From the NCBI GenBank assembly GCA_009839685.1, contig VXPC01000008.1:1-33467 (forward strand): a stretch of DNA of 33,467 nt, written 5' to 3'. Shown piece after piece: positions 13,088-19,905 of the stretch. The position numbers and the translations under genes were made by a program. The notes under the pieces were generated by a model, which was given only the letters and a program-made list of their open reading frames with translations, was not told the origin of the DNA and made no database searches. How positions within the stretch are numbered: the stretch's first letter is position 1; every line of letters begins with the position of its first letter. Source of the stretch: Candidatus Saccharimonadota bacterium (GTDB taxonomy: Bacteria > Patescibacteriota > Saccharimonadia > Saccharimonadales > VXPC01).

Positions 13088-13558
13088 ATGGGAAATTTAC
13101 GCCGCCAAGCCGACTGGCCGCCGACACTGGACAGGGAAGCCAACCGCAAGCTCGCCGCCCTGCCGCCGGCTGAGTTGGCCGAGTCCATCGTCCCGCTCGT
13201 CGAACGGCTGTCGGATCCGGTCTCCGATCTGCGGCTGGGCGAAGAAACGGCGTGCCACGACCTTGACCCCGACATTTTCCACCCCCAAGGCGAGGACAGC
13301 CGGGAGACCATGAAGTTATCCAGAAGGGCCGTCGGGATTTGCCTCGGCTGCTGCGTCATGGATATCTGCCTAGCCAAGGCTTTTATCAGGAACGAGCGGA
13401 TGGGTGTCTGGGGAGGGACGACCGAGAGGAAGCGCCGCAACGCGATGCCCAAATTGAAGCGGCATCTCGCCCAGAGGGAAGAGGGGGTGGTTCCGGTTTC
13501 GGAGCCCGTGCCGGCGACCCGGCGAGACCGATTTGAATTGCAAAACGGGAGGCGCTAG
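13088..13558 (+). CDS. WhiB-like protein 2 (Wbl2)
   Basis: A 156-residue Wbl-family protein. The ligands are C56, C85-x2-C88-x5-C94, with an extra C89. The GVWGG turn is intact (106-110), followed by the basic TTERKRRN region used for DNA contact. The spacing of 28 residues between the first and second Cys is longer than in the neighbouring paralogs (22-23). A helical N-terminal extension of about 50 residues precedes the core. The start ATG 13088 is preferred over an in-frame TTG at 13079, and neither has a good ribosome site. It lies 45 nt after wbl1 and 10 nt before wbl3, consistent with one transcript. Confidence 0.88.
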   Translation: MGNLRRQADWPPTLDREANRKLAALPPAELAESIVPLVERLSDPVSDLRLGEETACHDLDPDIFHPQGEDSRETMKLSRRAVGICLGCCVMDICLAKAFIRNERMGVWGGTTERKRRNAMPKLKRHLAQREEGVVPVSEPVPATRRDRFELQNGRR

Positions 13559-13568
13559 CTGACGATTT

Positions 13569-13982
13569 ATGGAAAAACGGTCGGACACGCCGGATCCAGT
13601 TGAAAAAATCCGCTTGGAAACCTACGATTTCATTGGCGAGGTCGACCTGCTGCTGGTCGAGGAGATGGCCGACATAGCCACGGAAGTGGCGGCCGAGGCG
13701 GGCAGCCTCCAGGGCTTGCTTGAGCTCATGGACGAGGCGGGGGCTTGCCATAATTCCAATCCGGACTTGTTCTTTCCCGAGCAGGGAGGAAGCACCAAGC
13801 AGGCAAAAGCGGTCTGCGGCGGTTGCGTTATCCGCCGGGCCTGCTTATGTTGGGGCGTCATGCTGCCCGAAAAATTCGGCGTTTGGGGAGGGTCTAGCGA
13901 TCTTGACAGAAGGGATGTCCGCCGCCAACTCAGAGCCAGGGGCCTGCCCGACAAACTGCCGCTACGGGATGAGTCCTCCTAA
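13569..13982 (+). CDS. WhiB-like protein 3 (Wbl3)
   Basis: A 137-residue Wbl-family protein. The ligands are C60, C83-x2-C86-x5-C92, with a further C94. The GVWGG turn (104-108) and basic C-terminus (DRRDVRRQLRARG) are intact. The 55-residue N-terminal part is helical and acidic. It is the most canonical of the three free Wbl proteins here. It starts 10 nt after wbl2. A small hairpin (CCTCC-TAAA-GGAGG, 13975-13988) spans its stop codon. Confidence 0.88.
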   Translation: MEKRSDTPDPVEKIRLETYDFIGEVDLLLVEEMADIATEVAAEAGSLQGLLELMDEAGACHNSNPDLFFPEQGGSTKQAKAVCGGCVIRRACLCWGVMLPEKFGVWGGSSDLDRRDVRRQLRARGLPDKLPLRDESS

Positions 13983-14021
13983 AGGAGGCCGCGCGCGAAT
14001 CTGCTATACTGGTTGGCAATA

Positions 14022-14180
14022 ATGATGGACGACCAATCTAAAGCCCGAACGCCGGATTTACGCAAAGGCATTGTGATTTTTATCGCCTTGCTGGCCGTTA
14101 TCGTCGGTTTCGGGGTTTACCTATACCAGCAGGCTGAAGCCTTGGATCGGCAGTATGACAAGGTGGAGCAGGCCCTCTGA
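14022..14180 (+). CDS. Small single-span membrane protein
   Basis: A 52-residue protein with a charged N-terminus (MMDDQSKARTPDLRKG), one transmembrane segment at about 17-36 (IVIFIALLAVIVGFGVYLYQ) and a charged helical tail (AEALDRQYDKVEQAL). The function is unknown. A TATACT box lies about 12 nt before the first ATG, and a second ATG at 14025 is equally possible. It follows wbl3 by 39 nt and precedes the NUDIX gene by 33 nt, so it may be co-transcribed with either. Confidence 0.55.
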   Translation: MMDDQSKARTPDLRKGIVIFIALLAVIVGFGVYLYQQAEALDRQYDKVEQAL

Positions 14181-14213
14181 GCGGCCCTCCGCCGCGAGCG
14201 AAAGCGGTTCCCT

Positions 14214-14684
14214 TTGAAGAAATTTATCGGCCGACTAATCTACGTCCTCAACTGGCCTTATATCAGGTTCGTCCTCAAGTCCGAACGGGTCTATGTCCTG
14301 CTGGTCGACAGGGCTTTGGCCGAGATATTCCTGGTTAAGAACTTGGTCCGCTGGCATGACACCTGGTGGCTGCCCGGCGGCGGTCTGGTCAGGGGCGAAA
14401 GCCGGCGCCAAGCGGCCTGCCGGGAAGTCAGGGAAGAGGTCGGGCTCAAGCTTGATCCCGGCAAGCTGAAGGAATTCATATCGTTGCCGGGCAGCAACAA
14501 GCTGCGGCGGGGGCAGAAGACGGTTTTCGTCTACGACTTCAAAAAACGCGCCCTGACTTACAATCGCCGGGAAATCGCCCAGGTGGCCTGGCATTCGCTT
14601 AACGAAGAAATCGCCATCAGCGATTCGTTCCGGCCGGTCATAGCCAAAGCCCGCACCGCTTACGGCTTGAGCGCGCAGGCCTGA
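14214..14684 (+). CDS. NUDIX hydrolase
   Basis: A 156-residue NUDIX-superfamily hydrolase. The Nudix box is complete: it starts at GGGLVRGESRRQAACREV and continues REEVGL, which matches G-x5-E-x7-REV-x-EE-x-G with a hydrophobic ending. The preceding WWLPGGG and the beta-strand pattern fit the fold. Such enzymes cleave nucleoside diphosphates linked to another moiety using Mg2+, and the substrate is not predictable here. The N-terminus (FIGRLIYVLNWPYIRFVLK) is basic and aromatic and may touch membrane. The start is a TTG at 14214, since no ATG or GTG lies at a sensible position, and the ribosome site is poor. Confidence 0.85.
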   Translation: MKKFIGRLIYVLNWPYIRFVLKSERVYVLLVDRALAEIFLVKNLVRWHDTWWLPGGGLVRGESRRQAACREVREEVGLKLDPGKLKEFISLPGSNKLRRGQKTVFVYDFKKRALTYNRREIAQVAWHSLNEEIAISDSFRPVIAKARTAYGLSAQA

Positions 14685-14722
14685 GGGCCGTATCCGCCGC
14701 CCGGCGCGTTCCCGGTTTTTTA

Positions 14723-14752
14723 TGTCAAGCGGTAGCAATTAAATCTGAAATC
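14723..14752 (-). repeat. 3' UTR box, cassette 5 (second box family)
   Basis: A 30-nt segment beginning TGTCAAGCGGTAGCAATT that is about 80% identical (24 of 30) to the reverse complement of 15305-15334. It is unrelated in sequence to the cassette 1-4 box but has the same position relative to its gene. Confidence 0.7.
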
Positions 14753-14759
14753 TGGTCAA

Positions 14760-14784
14760 CCCCTGACAGAAAATCTGCCAGGGG
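14760..14784 (-). terminator. 3' hairpin, cassette 5
   Basis: An 11-bp stem with a 3-nt loop. In the minus-strand RNA the arms start CCCCTGGCAGA and TCTGTCAGGGG, with one G-U pair. It lies 7 nt before the 3' box, matching cassettes 1-4. Confidence 0.7.
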
Positions 14785-14813
14785 GCGACCGGCCGATCGG
14801 CGCCGAAGGTTCG

Positions 14814-15176
14814 CTAGGCGCTTTGCGCCAGCTTCAGGTGACCGCCTGCCGACGGTTTTTCCATGACGGCCTGTTGGTTCTCCCGTTTCCTGAAACTCAA
14901 GTAGTGGAAGAGCCGCCTGATGGTGAAGCAGGCGATAAAGGCGGTTATCGCCTTGCTGAAGATCTTCTCGGCTGAGAAGCCGGCGCGCGACGGGAACAGC
15001 AATTCCCTGAGCGTTCCGGTCAGAGCCGCGATGATCGAGACGAGGTAGGCCTCATACAGGTGGTCGAACGTGTGTCCGAAATCCCCCTTGGGGCTCGGGA
15101 TGCCCGAGCTGTGCCTGAGGTCTTCTCCGAAAGGCTCCGGAAAGCCTTTTGAAGCAAAGAAGCCGTCTCCGCTCAT
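14814..15176 (-). CDS. Small membrane-associated protein (cassette 5)
   Basis: A 120-residue protein. Residues 1-35 are polar with Gly/Pro/Ser. Two hydrophobic segments follow at about 42-60 (YLVSIIAALTGTLRELLF) and 72-92 (AITAFIACFTIRRLFHYL), then a basic, polar tail. Its family is unknown. ATG 15176 with GGAG about 10 nt upstream is preferred over the longer reading from 15284, whose extra residues are Arg/Pro/Gly-rich. The gene has the cassette plan seen at 6.4-9.6 kb: promoter, 5' box, CDS, CCCCTGGCA-type hairpin, complementary 3' box. Confidence 0.65.
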   Translation of the reverse strand: MSGDGFFASKGFPEPFGEDLRHSSGIPSPKGDFGHTFDHLYEAYLVSIIAALTGTLRELLFPSRAGFSAEKIFSKAITAFIACFTIRRLFHYLSFRKRENQQAVMEKPSAGGHLKLAQSA

Positions 15177-15286
15177 GATTTTGCTACTCCATTCGTATAT
15201 CCGGGGCGGACCAGCAGTCGGTCCGCCGGGTGGGAATTGCCGGCCGAGCCGCCTTCTGGGCGATCGGTCCGGTCGTGCATTCACCT

Positions 15287-15303
15287 GCGCCGGCTCTTCG
15301 AGC
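15287..15303 (-). promoter_or_regulatory. Leader hairpin of cassette 5
   Basis: CCGGCTC / GAGCCGG with a 3-nt loop, immediately downstream of the 5' box in the message. Flanking TTCAC/GTGAA segments can extend it, which would compete with the long-range 5'/3' box pairing. Confidence 0.5.
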
Positions 15304-15304
15304 C

Positions 15305-15334
15305 GGTTTCAGAGTGAATTGCCACAGCTTGTCA
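15305..15334 (-). repeat. 5' UTR box, cassette 5 (second box family)
   Basis: On the plus strand this starts GGTTTCAGAGTGAATTGCC and ends AGCTTGTCA. It begins about 22 nt after the predicted start and is the inverted partner of 14723-14752. Confidence 0.7.
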
Positions 15335-15363
15335 AATAGCGCAGAGATGGCTCCGTTGGCTAT

Positions 15364-15392
15364 ACTCTAACATCTATAAGGAGTTATGTCAA
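15364..15392 (-). promoter_or_regulatory. Promoter of cassette 5
   Basis: Minus strand TTGACA at 15387-15392, 17-nt spacer, TAGAGT at 15364-15369. It overlaps a plus-strand TATACT box at 15361-15366, giving face-to-face promoters. Confidence 0.55.
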
Positions 15393-15514
15393 ATAAGCGT
15401 GGCGGTTTCAAGCCGGACCGGCCGGCCGGGCTGGCTGCCGCCTTGGGATGGGTCGCGCCGGCAAAATCGAGGTTAACTAGTGTCTCCAGCTACAGGGCAG
15501 CCACTAGACTATGA
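15386..15514 (+). CDS. Possible small basic peptide
   Basis: A 42-codon frame rich in Arg, Lys, Gly and Ala (MSNKRGGFKPDRPAG at the start). A TATACT box lies about 20 nt upstream, and AAGGAG sits only 2 nt before the ATG, closer than usual. It overlaps the -35 region of cassette 5 on the other strand. It may be chance. Confidence 0.25.
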   Translation: MSNKRGGFKPDRPAGLAAALGWVAPAKSRLTSVSSYRAATRL

Positions 15515-15527
15515 AGGAAATATGGTA

Positions 15528-15533
15528 TAGAAT
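15528..15533 (+). promoter_or_regulatory. -10 box of the 15543 gene
   Basis: TAGAAT, 9 nt before the ATG, within TATGGTATAGAAT. It follows the same spacing rule as the other short-leader genes. Confidence 0.55.
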
Positions 15534-15542
15534 TGAAACAAT

Positions 15543-15998
15543 ATGGGTGAGGTATTCAGATTGTTTTTCGCGCATGAGACAAAGCCGGCCGGCTTGTCCG
15601 GCGGCGGGAGCGGGCAAGCCGGCCGCCGGGAAGGGAAGGCCGAGGTTGTCAATCTGCCCGGATCGGAAGGGGCGGTCGAAAAAAGCAACGGCTGGCATCT
15701 GAACGAGCGCCAGCAGGACGTGGCGACCATGTTCGAGGCCGTCAAGCACCCGATGAGCGTCGGCATTACCGAAAGCAATTTGCGGCGGACGGGGCATCAC
15801 CATTTCAATTTTCAAAACGTTGCCGGCACGATCCAAGAACTGGTCGGGCTGGGCGTCCTGTGGGAGCCTGAACCCGGTATTTACGTCTTGACCCGCTACA
15901 GCTTGGAACAATACGAGGAATTCGCTTACGGCGACGGGGAGCCGGAAGAAGACGGCGAGGAAGATTTCCGGGCGGCTGACTCGAGATCGGCCGCTTAG
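15543..15998 (+). CDS. Winged-helix-like protein
   Basis: A 151-residue protein. Residues 1-45 are a low-complexity Gly/Ala/Lys linker. Residues about 50-125 look like a winged-helix domain: LNERQQDVATMFEAV, then SVGITESNLRRTG, then NVAGTIQELVGLGVLWEPE with a short strand pair ending GIYVLTRYSL. The tail is strongly acidic (GEPEEDGEED). DNA binding is inferred from fold only. The start lies 9 nt after TAGAAT with no ribosome site. It is followed by the convergent gene at 16037. Confidence 0.6.
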   Translation: MGEVFRLFFAHETKPAGLSGGGSGQAGRREGKAEVVNLPGSEGAVEKSNGWHLNERQQDVATMFEAVKHPMSVGITESNLRRTGHHHFNFQNVAGTIQELVGLGVLWEPEPGIYVLTRYSLEQYEEFAYGDGEPEEDGEEDFRAADSRSAA

Positions 15999-16036
15999 GC
16001 GCATAAACCGCTCCCGGTCGCGTTCTCACGGGGGCT

Positions 16037-17107
16037 TCAGTAAAAGGAGCTGCTGGTTTCCGTCTGGTCCGCGCCGGGGTCGGCCGTGATCCTGACCGTG
16101 TCCGCGCCCGGATTGGTGCCGGTCAGCTCCAAGTAGGTTATTTCTGCTTCCGCGGGCAACAAGAAGTAAACGACCGTCTTGACCACTTCGTTGCTGAGGA
16201 ACGGCACCTCGGCCTGCGTGCAAGCGTAACCCGGACCGACGTACTTGGCGTCGTGGCGGTCATTCGAAGCGGCTATCGCCTCGGTCTGGTCGCTGATATC
16301 AAGGCCGCAGCCGTCGGAAAAGCTGGAGTCGGCGCCGGCGTTCCTGGCTGTCAGCGTCAGCGTGCATTCTTTGTAACCGTCCAGGGCTGCCCTAATCTTC
16401 GCCGCATCAGTTTCGCCCAAGTGCCGGGCAAAGTTGTCTAAATACTCCAGGGCGTACGCCATGTTGCGGACGAGCGGCCAGACGTCGTCGTCGAAAACCA
16501 AGGAGTAGTTGTAGCCGTAACTCTCAAAAGCGTCGAGTATTTCGTCCAAACCGTGGCCGCCGCCGGCAGCGAGCAGCACTTCCGGCAGGGGGGTGCACCG
16601 GAAACTCTCGGCACTCAAAGCCAGCTCACGGCGGTGGATGACCAATTCGAATTCCTGGTCCATGCCGACTTGCCGCAGCTCGGGGGCGGCCGGCTGCCGG
16701 GGTTCGGGTTCCTCGGGCTCTTTTCGCAAACAGGCGCCGGTGTCGGGGTCGAGCCGGACTCCGTCGCTGTCAGACGGGCAGTCGTAGGGGTTGAGCTCCA
16801 TTTTCTGCTCGATCGTCAGCTGCTCCCAGTCATCGGGCAGGATTCTGGCGCCCGGCGTCGGGGAGGCGGGGTCGCCGCCGTCGGGCTCATCGCCGTTTGC
16901 CGGCTCGGGAGCAGTCTCGCCCTCACCCCCTTCGGGGTCTTCTTGATCATCGCCGTCGTCCGTTGGCCGGTTTTCGTTCTCCGCCGGTTCGTTGCGACCG
17001 GTGTCGCCGGGTTCGGAATTGTCGACGACGATGAAAGCGGTCAGGCCGGCCAGCACCGCCAAAGACGCCGCGGCCAACAGGATAGCTTTCAGCTTGCCGC
17101 CCATCAT
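16037..17107 (-). CDS. Anchored secreted protein with acidic linker
   Basis: A 356-residue exported protein. The N-terminus is basic (MMGGKLK), a hydrophobic segment runs at about 8-28, and an Asp/Glu/Pro/Gly-rich linker covers about 30-85. The linker is followed by a segment with two Cys (NPYDCPSDSDG and DTGACLRKE), and a larger C-terminal domain carries four more Cys. Six Cys in total suggest disulfides outside the cell. The protein lacks a sortase or lipobox signal and is probably held by the uncleaved N-terminal span. The function is unknown. The frame is open to 17257, but a TATAAT box lies 10 nt before ATG 17107. It is divergent from the G5/transglycosylase gene. Confidence 0.75.
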   Translation of the reverse strand: MMGGKLKAILLAAASLAVLAGLTAFIVVDNSEPGDTGRNEPAENENRPTDDGDDQEDPEGGEGETAPEPANGDEPDGGDPASPTPGARILPDDWEQLTIEQKMELNPYDCPSDSDGVRLDPDTGACLRKEPEEPEPRQPAAPELRQVGMDQEFELVIHRRELALSAESFRCTPLPEVLLAAGGGHGLDEILDAFESYGYNYSLVFDDDVWPLVRNMAYALEYLDNFARHLGETDAAKIRAALDGYKECTLTLTARNAGADSSFSDGCGLDISDQTEAIAASNDRHDAKYVGPGYACTQAEVPFLSNEVVKTVVYFLLPAEAEITYLELTGTNPGADTVRITADPGADQTETSSSFY

Positions 17108-17263
17108 AGTGCTCAACATTATACACGCCCGGTCCGAACCGTGCCGGCAAACGTTGTTAAAAATGCAAACAAAAGGCCGTTTTTCAAGCCTTTTACAGGT
17201 GTCGCCGGCGAGACCGGGCTTGCAAAAAAGGGCTGTAAATGACAGAATGTTCGGCATTGAACT

Positions 17264-18490
17264 GTGAGAGTTAAGAGTTTGCAGCCGGCGTCCCGCCTGT
17301 TCAGTAGTATGCGGCGGCTGGTTATTTCAGAGCAGCTTCGGCAGCGTTTTTTCGCCTTGCTAAGGGATCACCTCTTGGCGGTGCTGTTTTTCTTGGCCGC
17401 CGTTTCGGTCATCGTCTACGCCGCCACCGGCGCCATGGGCAAGACGGCTTACGACGGCTTCTACTCGGTCTCCGTCAGCCATGACGGCCGGACGGAAGAG
17501 TTGACGACCAGTTCGCCGACGGTCGGCGAGCTGCTGGCCGAACTGGGGGTTGACGTCGGCGAATTGGATACCGTTAGCCCGGCGCCCGGGACGGCTATTG
17601 ACAACGACGGTTTCAGGATTGAGGTTTTGCGCGGCCGCCAGGTCCGCGTCATCGACGGCGACAGCCAGATCCTAGGCGTCACCGTTTACGACGAGCCGCG
17701 CCTGATTGCCACCGAGCTGGGTTATGAGCTTGATGTCAACGACACGGCTTCTTGGGACGAGGCGATAGCCATGGATTCGCTGGCTCTGGTGCCGGCCGTC
17801 GTCATCGACCGGGCCAACGATTACAATTTGAACATAGACGGGCAGGTAATCGCCCGCAAGGCCCAGGCGACGTCGGTCGGCGGCATCCTGGAAGAACTCG
17901 GCCACGAAGTCGTCGACATCGCCTACGTCCGGCCGCAGCTGGACCAGACGGTTGAGGAGGACGAATCGATCGTCGTCTACTACGAGCGCCCCAACCAGGA
18001 AATCATCATCGAGACCAGAAGGGTCCAGGAGGGCGGGGTCATCAAGAGCCAGGAGACGGTTTACCAGATTATCTACGATGACGTGACCGACAGCGTTCTG
18101 GAACGCAACGTGATCGAGAAGTACACGGTCGACCAAGCGGTCGCCGACAGTTCGATTATCAAATCCGTGTCGACCTCCCACCGCGTCGGCGATTTGACGG
18201 CCGAGCAGCAGGACTGGCTGCTGGCCGCCGGTGTGGACGAGGCCGATTGGTTTTATGTCGATTACATCATCTTCCGGGAAAGCCGCTGGCGCTACTGGGT
18301 CTGGAACCAGGCCGGCTCGTCCGCTTACGGCCTGTGCCAGGCCCTGCCGCCCGTGAAAATGCGCGCTTTCGGCGAAGACTACATGACCAATCCGATCACC
18401 CAGCTGAAATGGTGCGACTGGTACGCGCACGACCGCTACGGCGGTTGGCCGGCCGCTTACCGGTTCTGGGTCAATAATTACTGGTGGTAG
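17264..18490 (+). CDS. RpfB-like G5 / transglycosylase cell-wall protein
   Basis: A 408-residue envelope protein. An N-terminal span lies at about 36-55. DUF348-type repeats are at about 67-130 (TSSPTVGELLAELGVDV) and about 187-240 (ATSVGGILEELGHEV), with a weaker one between. A G5-like domain spans about 244-300. The C-terminal domain at about 318-408 is lysozyme-like, with FRESRW (catalytic E339), SSAYGLCQALPPVKM and the RYGGW-PAAYRFW-NNYWW ending. It probably cleaves peptidoglycan at sites of growth, as do RpfB and related transglycosylases. The start GTG 17264 follows TTGCAA, 17 nt, CAGAAT. ATG 17309 is an alternative. It is followed by rsmA after 6 nt, an order known from Actinobacteria (rpfB-ksgA). 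Confidence 0.85.
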   Translation: MRVKSLQPASRLFSSMRRLVISEQLRQRFFALLRDHLLAVLFFLAAVSVIVYAATGAMGKTAYDGFYSVSVSHDGRTEELTTSSPTVGELLAELGVDVGELDTVSPAPGTAIDNDGFRIEVLRGRQVRVIDGDSQILGVTVYDEPRLIATELGYELDVNDTASWDEAIAMDSLALVPAVVIDRANDYNLNIDGQVIARKAQATSVGGILEELGHEVVDIAYVRPQLDQTVEEDESIVVYYERPNQEIIIETRRVQEGGVIKSQETVYQIIYDDVTDSVLERNVIEKYTVDQAVADSSIIKSVSTSHRVGDLTAEQQDWLLAAGVDEADWFYVDYIIFRESRWRYWVWNQAGSSAYGLCQALPPVKMRAFGEDYMTNPITQLKWCDWYAHDRYGGWPAAYRFWVNNYWW

Positions 18491-18496
18491 GCGCCG

Positions 18497-19288
18497 ATGA
18501 GGCGGGAGTCGAAACCGGTTCTGGGCCAACACTGGCTGCCGCACGGGCCGAGTCTGGCGGCGATGGCGGCGGCGGCCGAGCTTTCGCCCGGCGAGGTCGT
18601 GCTGGAGATCGGCACCGGGCCCGGTTATCTGACCGATGAATTGCTCAAAACCGGCGCCGCCGTCGTCTCGCTGGAGTACGACCGGAGCGTCTTTGACAAG
18701 GCCAGGCTCAAATACGGCGCCCAACCCCCGCCAAACTTGCGGTTACTCCAAGGCGATATCCGCCGTTTCGACTGGCCGGCGCTGGGGCCTTCCTTCAAAA
18801 TCTGCGCCAATATCCCTTACTATCTGAGCGCCAACCTGCTGCGGCAGCTGACCGAGCTGGCAGACAAGCCGGCTCTGGCCGCCTTGCTGCTGCCCGAAGC
18901 GGTCGCCGACAAGCTGACGGCGGTTGCCAAGCGCTCCCTGCTGGCCGCATTGGTCCAGCTGCACTACGCCGTCGAAGCTGGACCCCTGATTCCCAAGGAA
19001 ATGTTCTCGCCGCCGCCCAAGATCGACTCCAAAATAATCGTTCTCAGGCACCGACCGGCTTTTAGCAATCTTGAACCCGACGCTTGGCCGCGGTTGGTCG
19101 GTTTGTTGAAAGCGGCTTTTGCGGCTCCGCGCAAGCAGCTGATCGTCAATCTCGGCCGCAATCTGGAATTGCCCAGAGCCGAGTTGGAGACGGCTCTGGG
19201 CACGGCCGGCGTCCGGCCGCGCCAACGCGCCGAAGAGCTGAGCAACGACCAATGGTTGGCGCTGCTGAGAGCCCTGCCGCCCGCTTAG
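18497..19288 (+). CDS. rsmA: 16S rRNA dimethyladenosine transferase RsmA (KsgA)
   Basis: A 263-residue methyltransferase that uses SAM to dimethylate the two adjacent adenines in helix 45 of 16S rRNA during 30S assembly. It has an N-terminal KPVLGQHWLPH (GQHFL in most bacteria; GQHWL is the variant I associate with Saccharibacteria), motif I EIGTGPGYL at 37-45, an acidic residue E60 closing motif II, D87 in QGDI, and catalytic motif IV NIPYYLS at 105-111. The C-terminal helical domain is intact, and the length is normal. It starts 6 nt after the G5/transglycosylase gene, probably as an operon, and ends with a 4-bp overlap of the convergent RNA-ligase-like gene. Confidence 0.95.
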   Translation: MRRESKPVLGQHWLPHGPSLAAMAAAAELSPGEVVLEIGTGPGYLTDELLKTGAAVVSLEYDRSVFDKARLKYGAQPPPNLRLLQGDIRRFDWPALGPSFKICANIPYYLSANLLRQLTELADKPALAALLLPEAVADKLTAVAKRSLLAALVQLHYAVEAGPLIPKEMFSPPPKIDSKIIVLRHRPAFSNLEPDAWPRLVGLLKAAFAAPRKQLIVNLGRNLELPRAELETALGTAGVRPRQRAEELSNDQWLALLRALPPA

Positions 19289-19830
19289 GTCCCGCCCAGC
19301 TTGAAAGAGAACAGGATTTCGCCCGCCCGCCCGCCGCGGGCAGAGCGGCGGATTTCAACCGTCTCGGCCGGCCAGCTGACCGGGCCGACCGTCGCCGCTT
19401 CTCCCTCGCCTCTGGCCAAGGTGATGTGGGGGTTGTAAGCGTAGTCAGCCGGCTTACAGCCCAAGCTTCGGACCGCTTCGTCGACGGCCGCCTGCAGCTC
19501 CAGTAGCGCCGCCGCCGGGGCGACGGCGTAGTAGATGACTCTGGGCGAATTGGGGAAGACGCCCGGCCGGTCCAGGGACAGTTTGAACGCCGGGGCGGCG
19601 GCGCAAATCTCCCCGACCGCCTCGGCCAGCTTCTCCAGACCCGGAACCGAGGCGTCGGCCAGATAGCGCAGGGTGACGTGATAACGGCTTTCGTCTTTTG
19701 CCGGCAGCGCCGCCGCGGCCGAACGCAGGGCCTCAAGCGTCGCGCCGTCGTAGACGGGCAAACAGACGTAGGCGGCCTCAACCGGGAGATTCCGTTCCGG
19801 TCTGCCCGATCGCCGGGATTGGCTTTCCAT
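19285..19830 (-). CDS. 2',5' RNA ligase / cyclic phosphodiesterase (ThpR-like)
   Basis: A 181-residue member of the 2H phosphoesterase superfamily. Both catalytic H-x-T motifs are present and correctly placed: YHVTLRY in the first half and PHITLAR in the second. Bacterial relatives (ThpR/LigT) open or form 2',5' linkages or cyclic phosphates in RNA, and the true substrate is uncertain. The length is normal. A TAGAAT box lies 10 nt before the ATG without a ribosome site. The 3' end overlaps rsmA by 4 bp, tail to tail. Confidence 0.82.
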   Translation of the reverse strand: MESQSRRSGRPERNLPVEAAYVCLPVYDGATLEALRSAAAALPAKDESRYHVTLRYLADASVPGLEKLAEAVGEICAAAPAFKLSLDRPGVFPNSPRVIYYAVAPAAALLELQAAVDEAVRSLGCKPADYAYNPHITLARGEGEAATVGPVSWPAETVEIRRSARGGRAGEILFSFKLGGT

Positions 19831-19868
19831 GACAGGTTAGATTCTACCACGGAACCGCCCGCGGCGGA

Positions 19869-19898
19869 TTGACAGCTTAAGATGCCGGGTGCTAGGAT
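19869..19898 (+). promoter_or_regulatory. Promoter for a leaderless exported-protein gene
   Basis: TTGACA at 19869-19874, 18-nt spacer, TAGGAT at 19893-19898, then 7 nt to ATG 19906. Confidence 0.6.
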
Positions 19899-19905
19899 TG
19901 CCCAT

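Noticed and set aside
17672-18724. Minus-strand open frame of 350 codons
   Set aside because: Antisense to the G5/transglycosylase gene and the start of rsmA. It has no ribosome site, and its composition mirrors the codons of the real gene.
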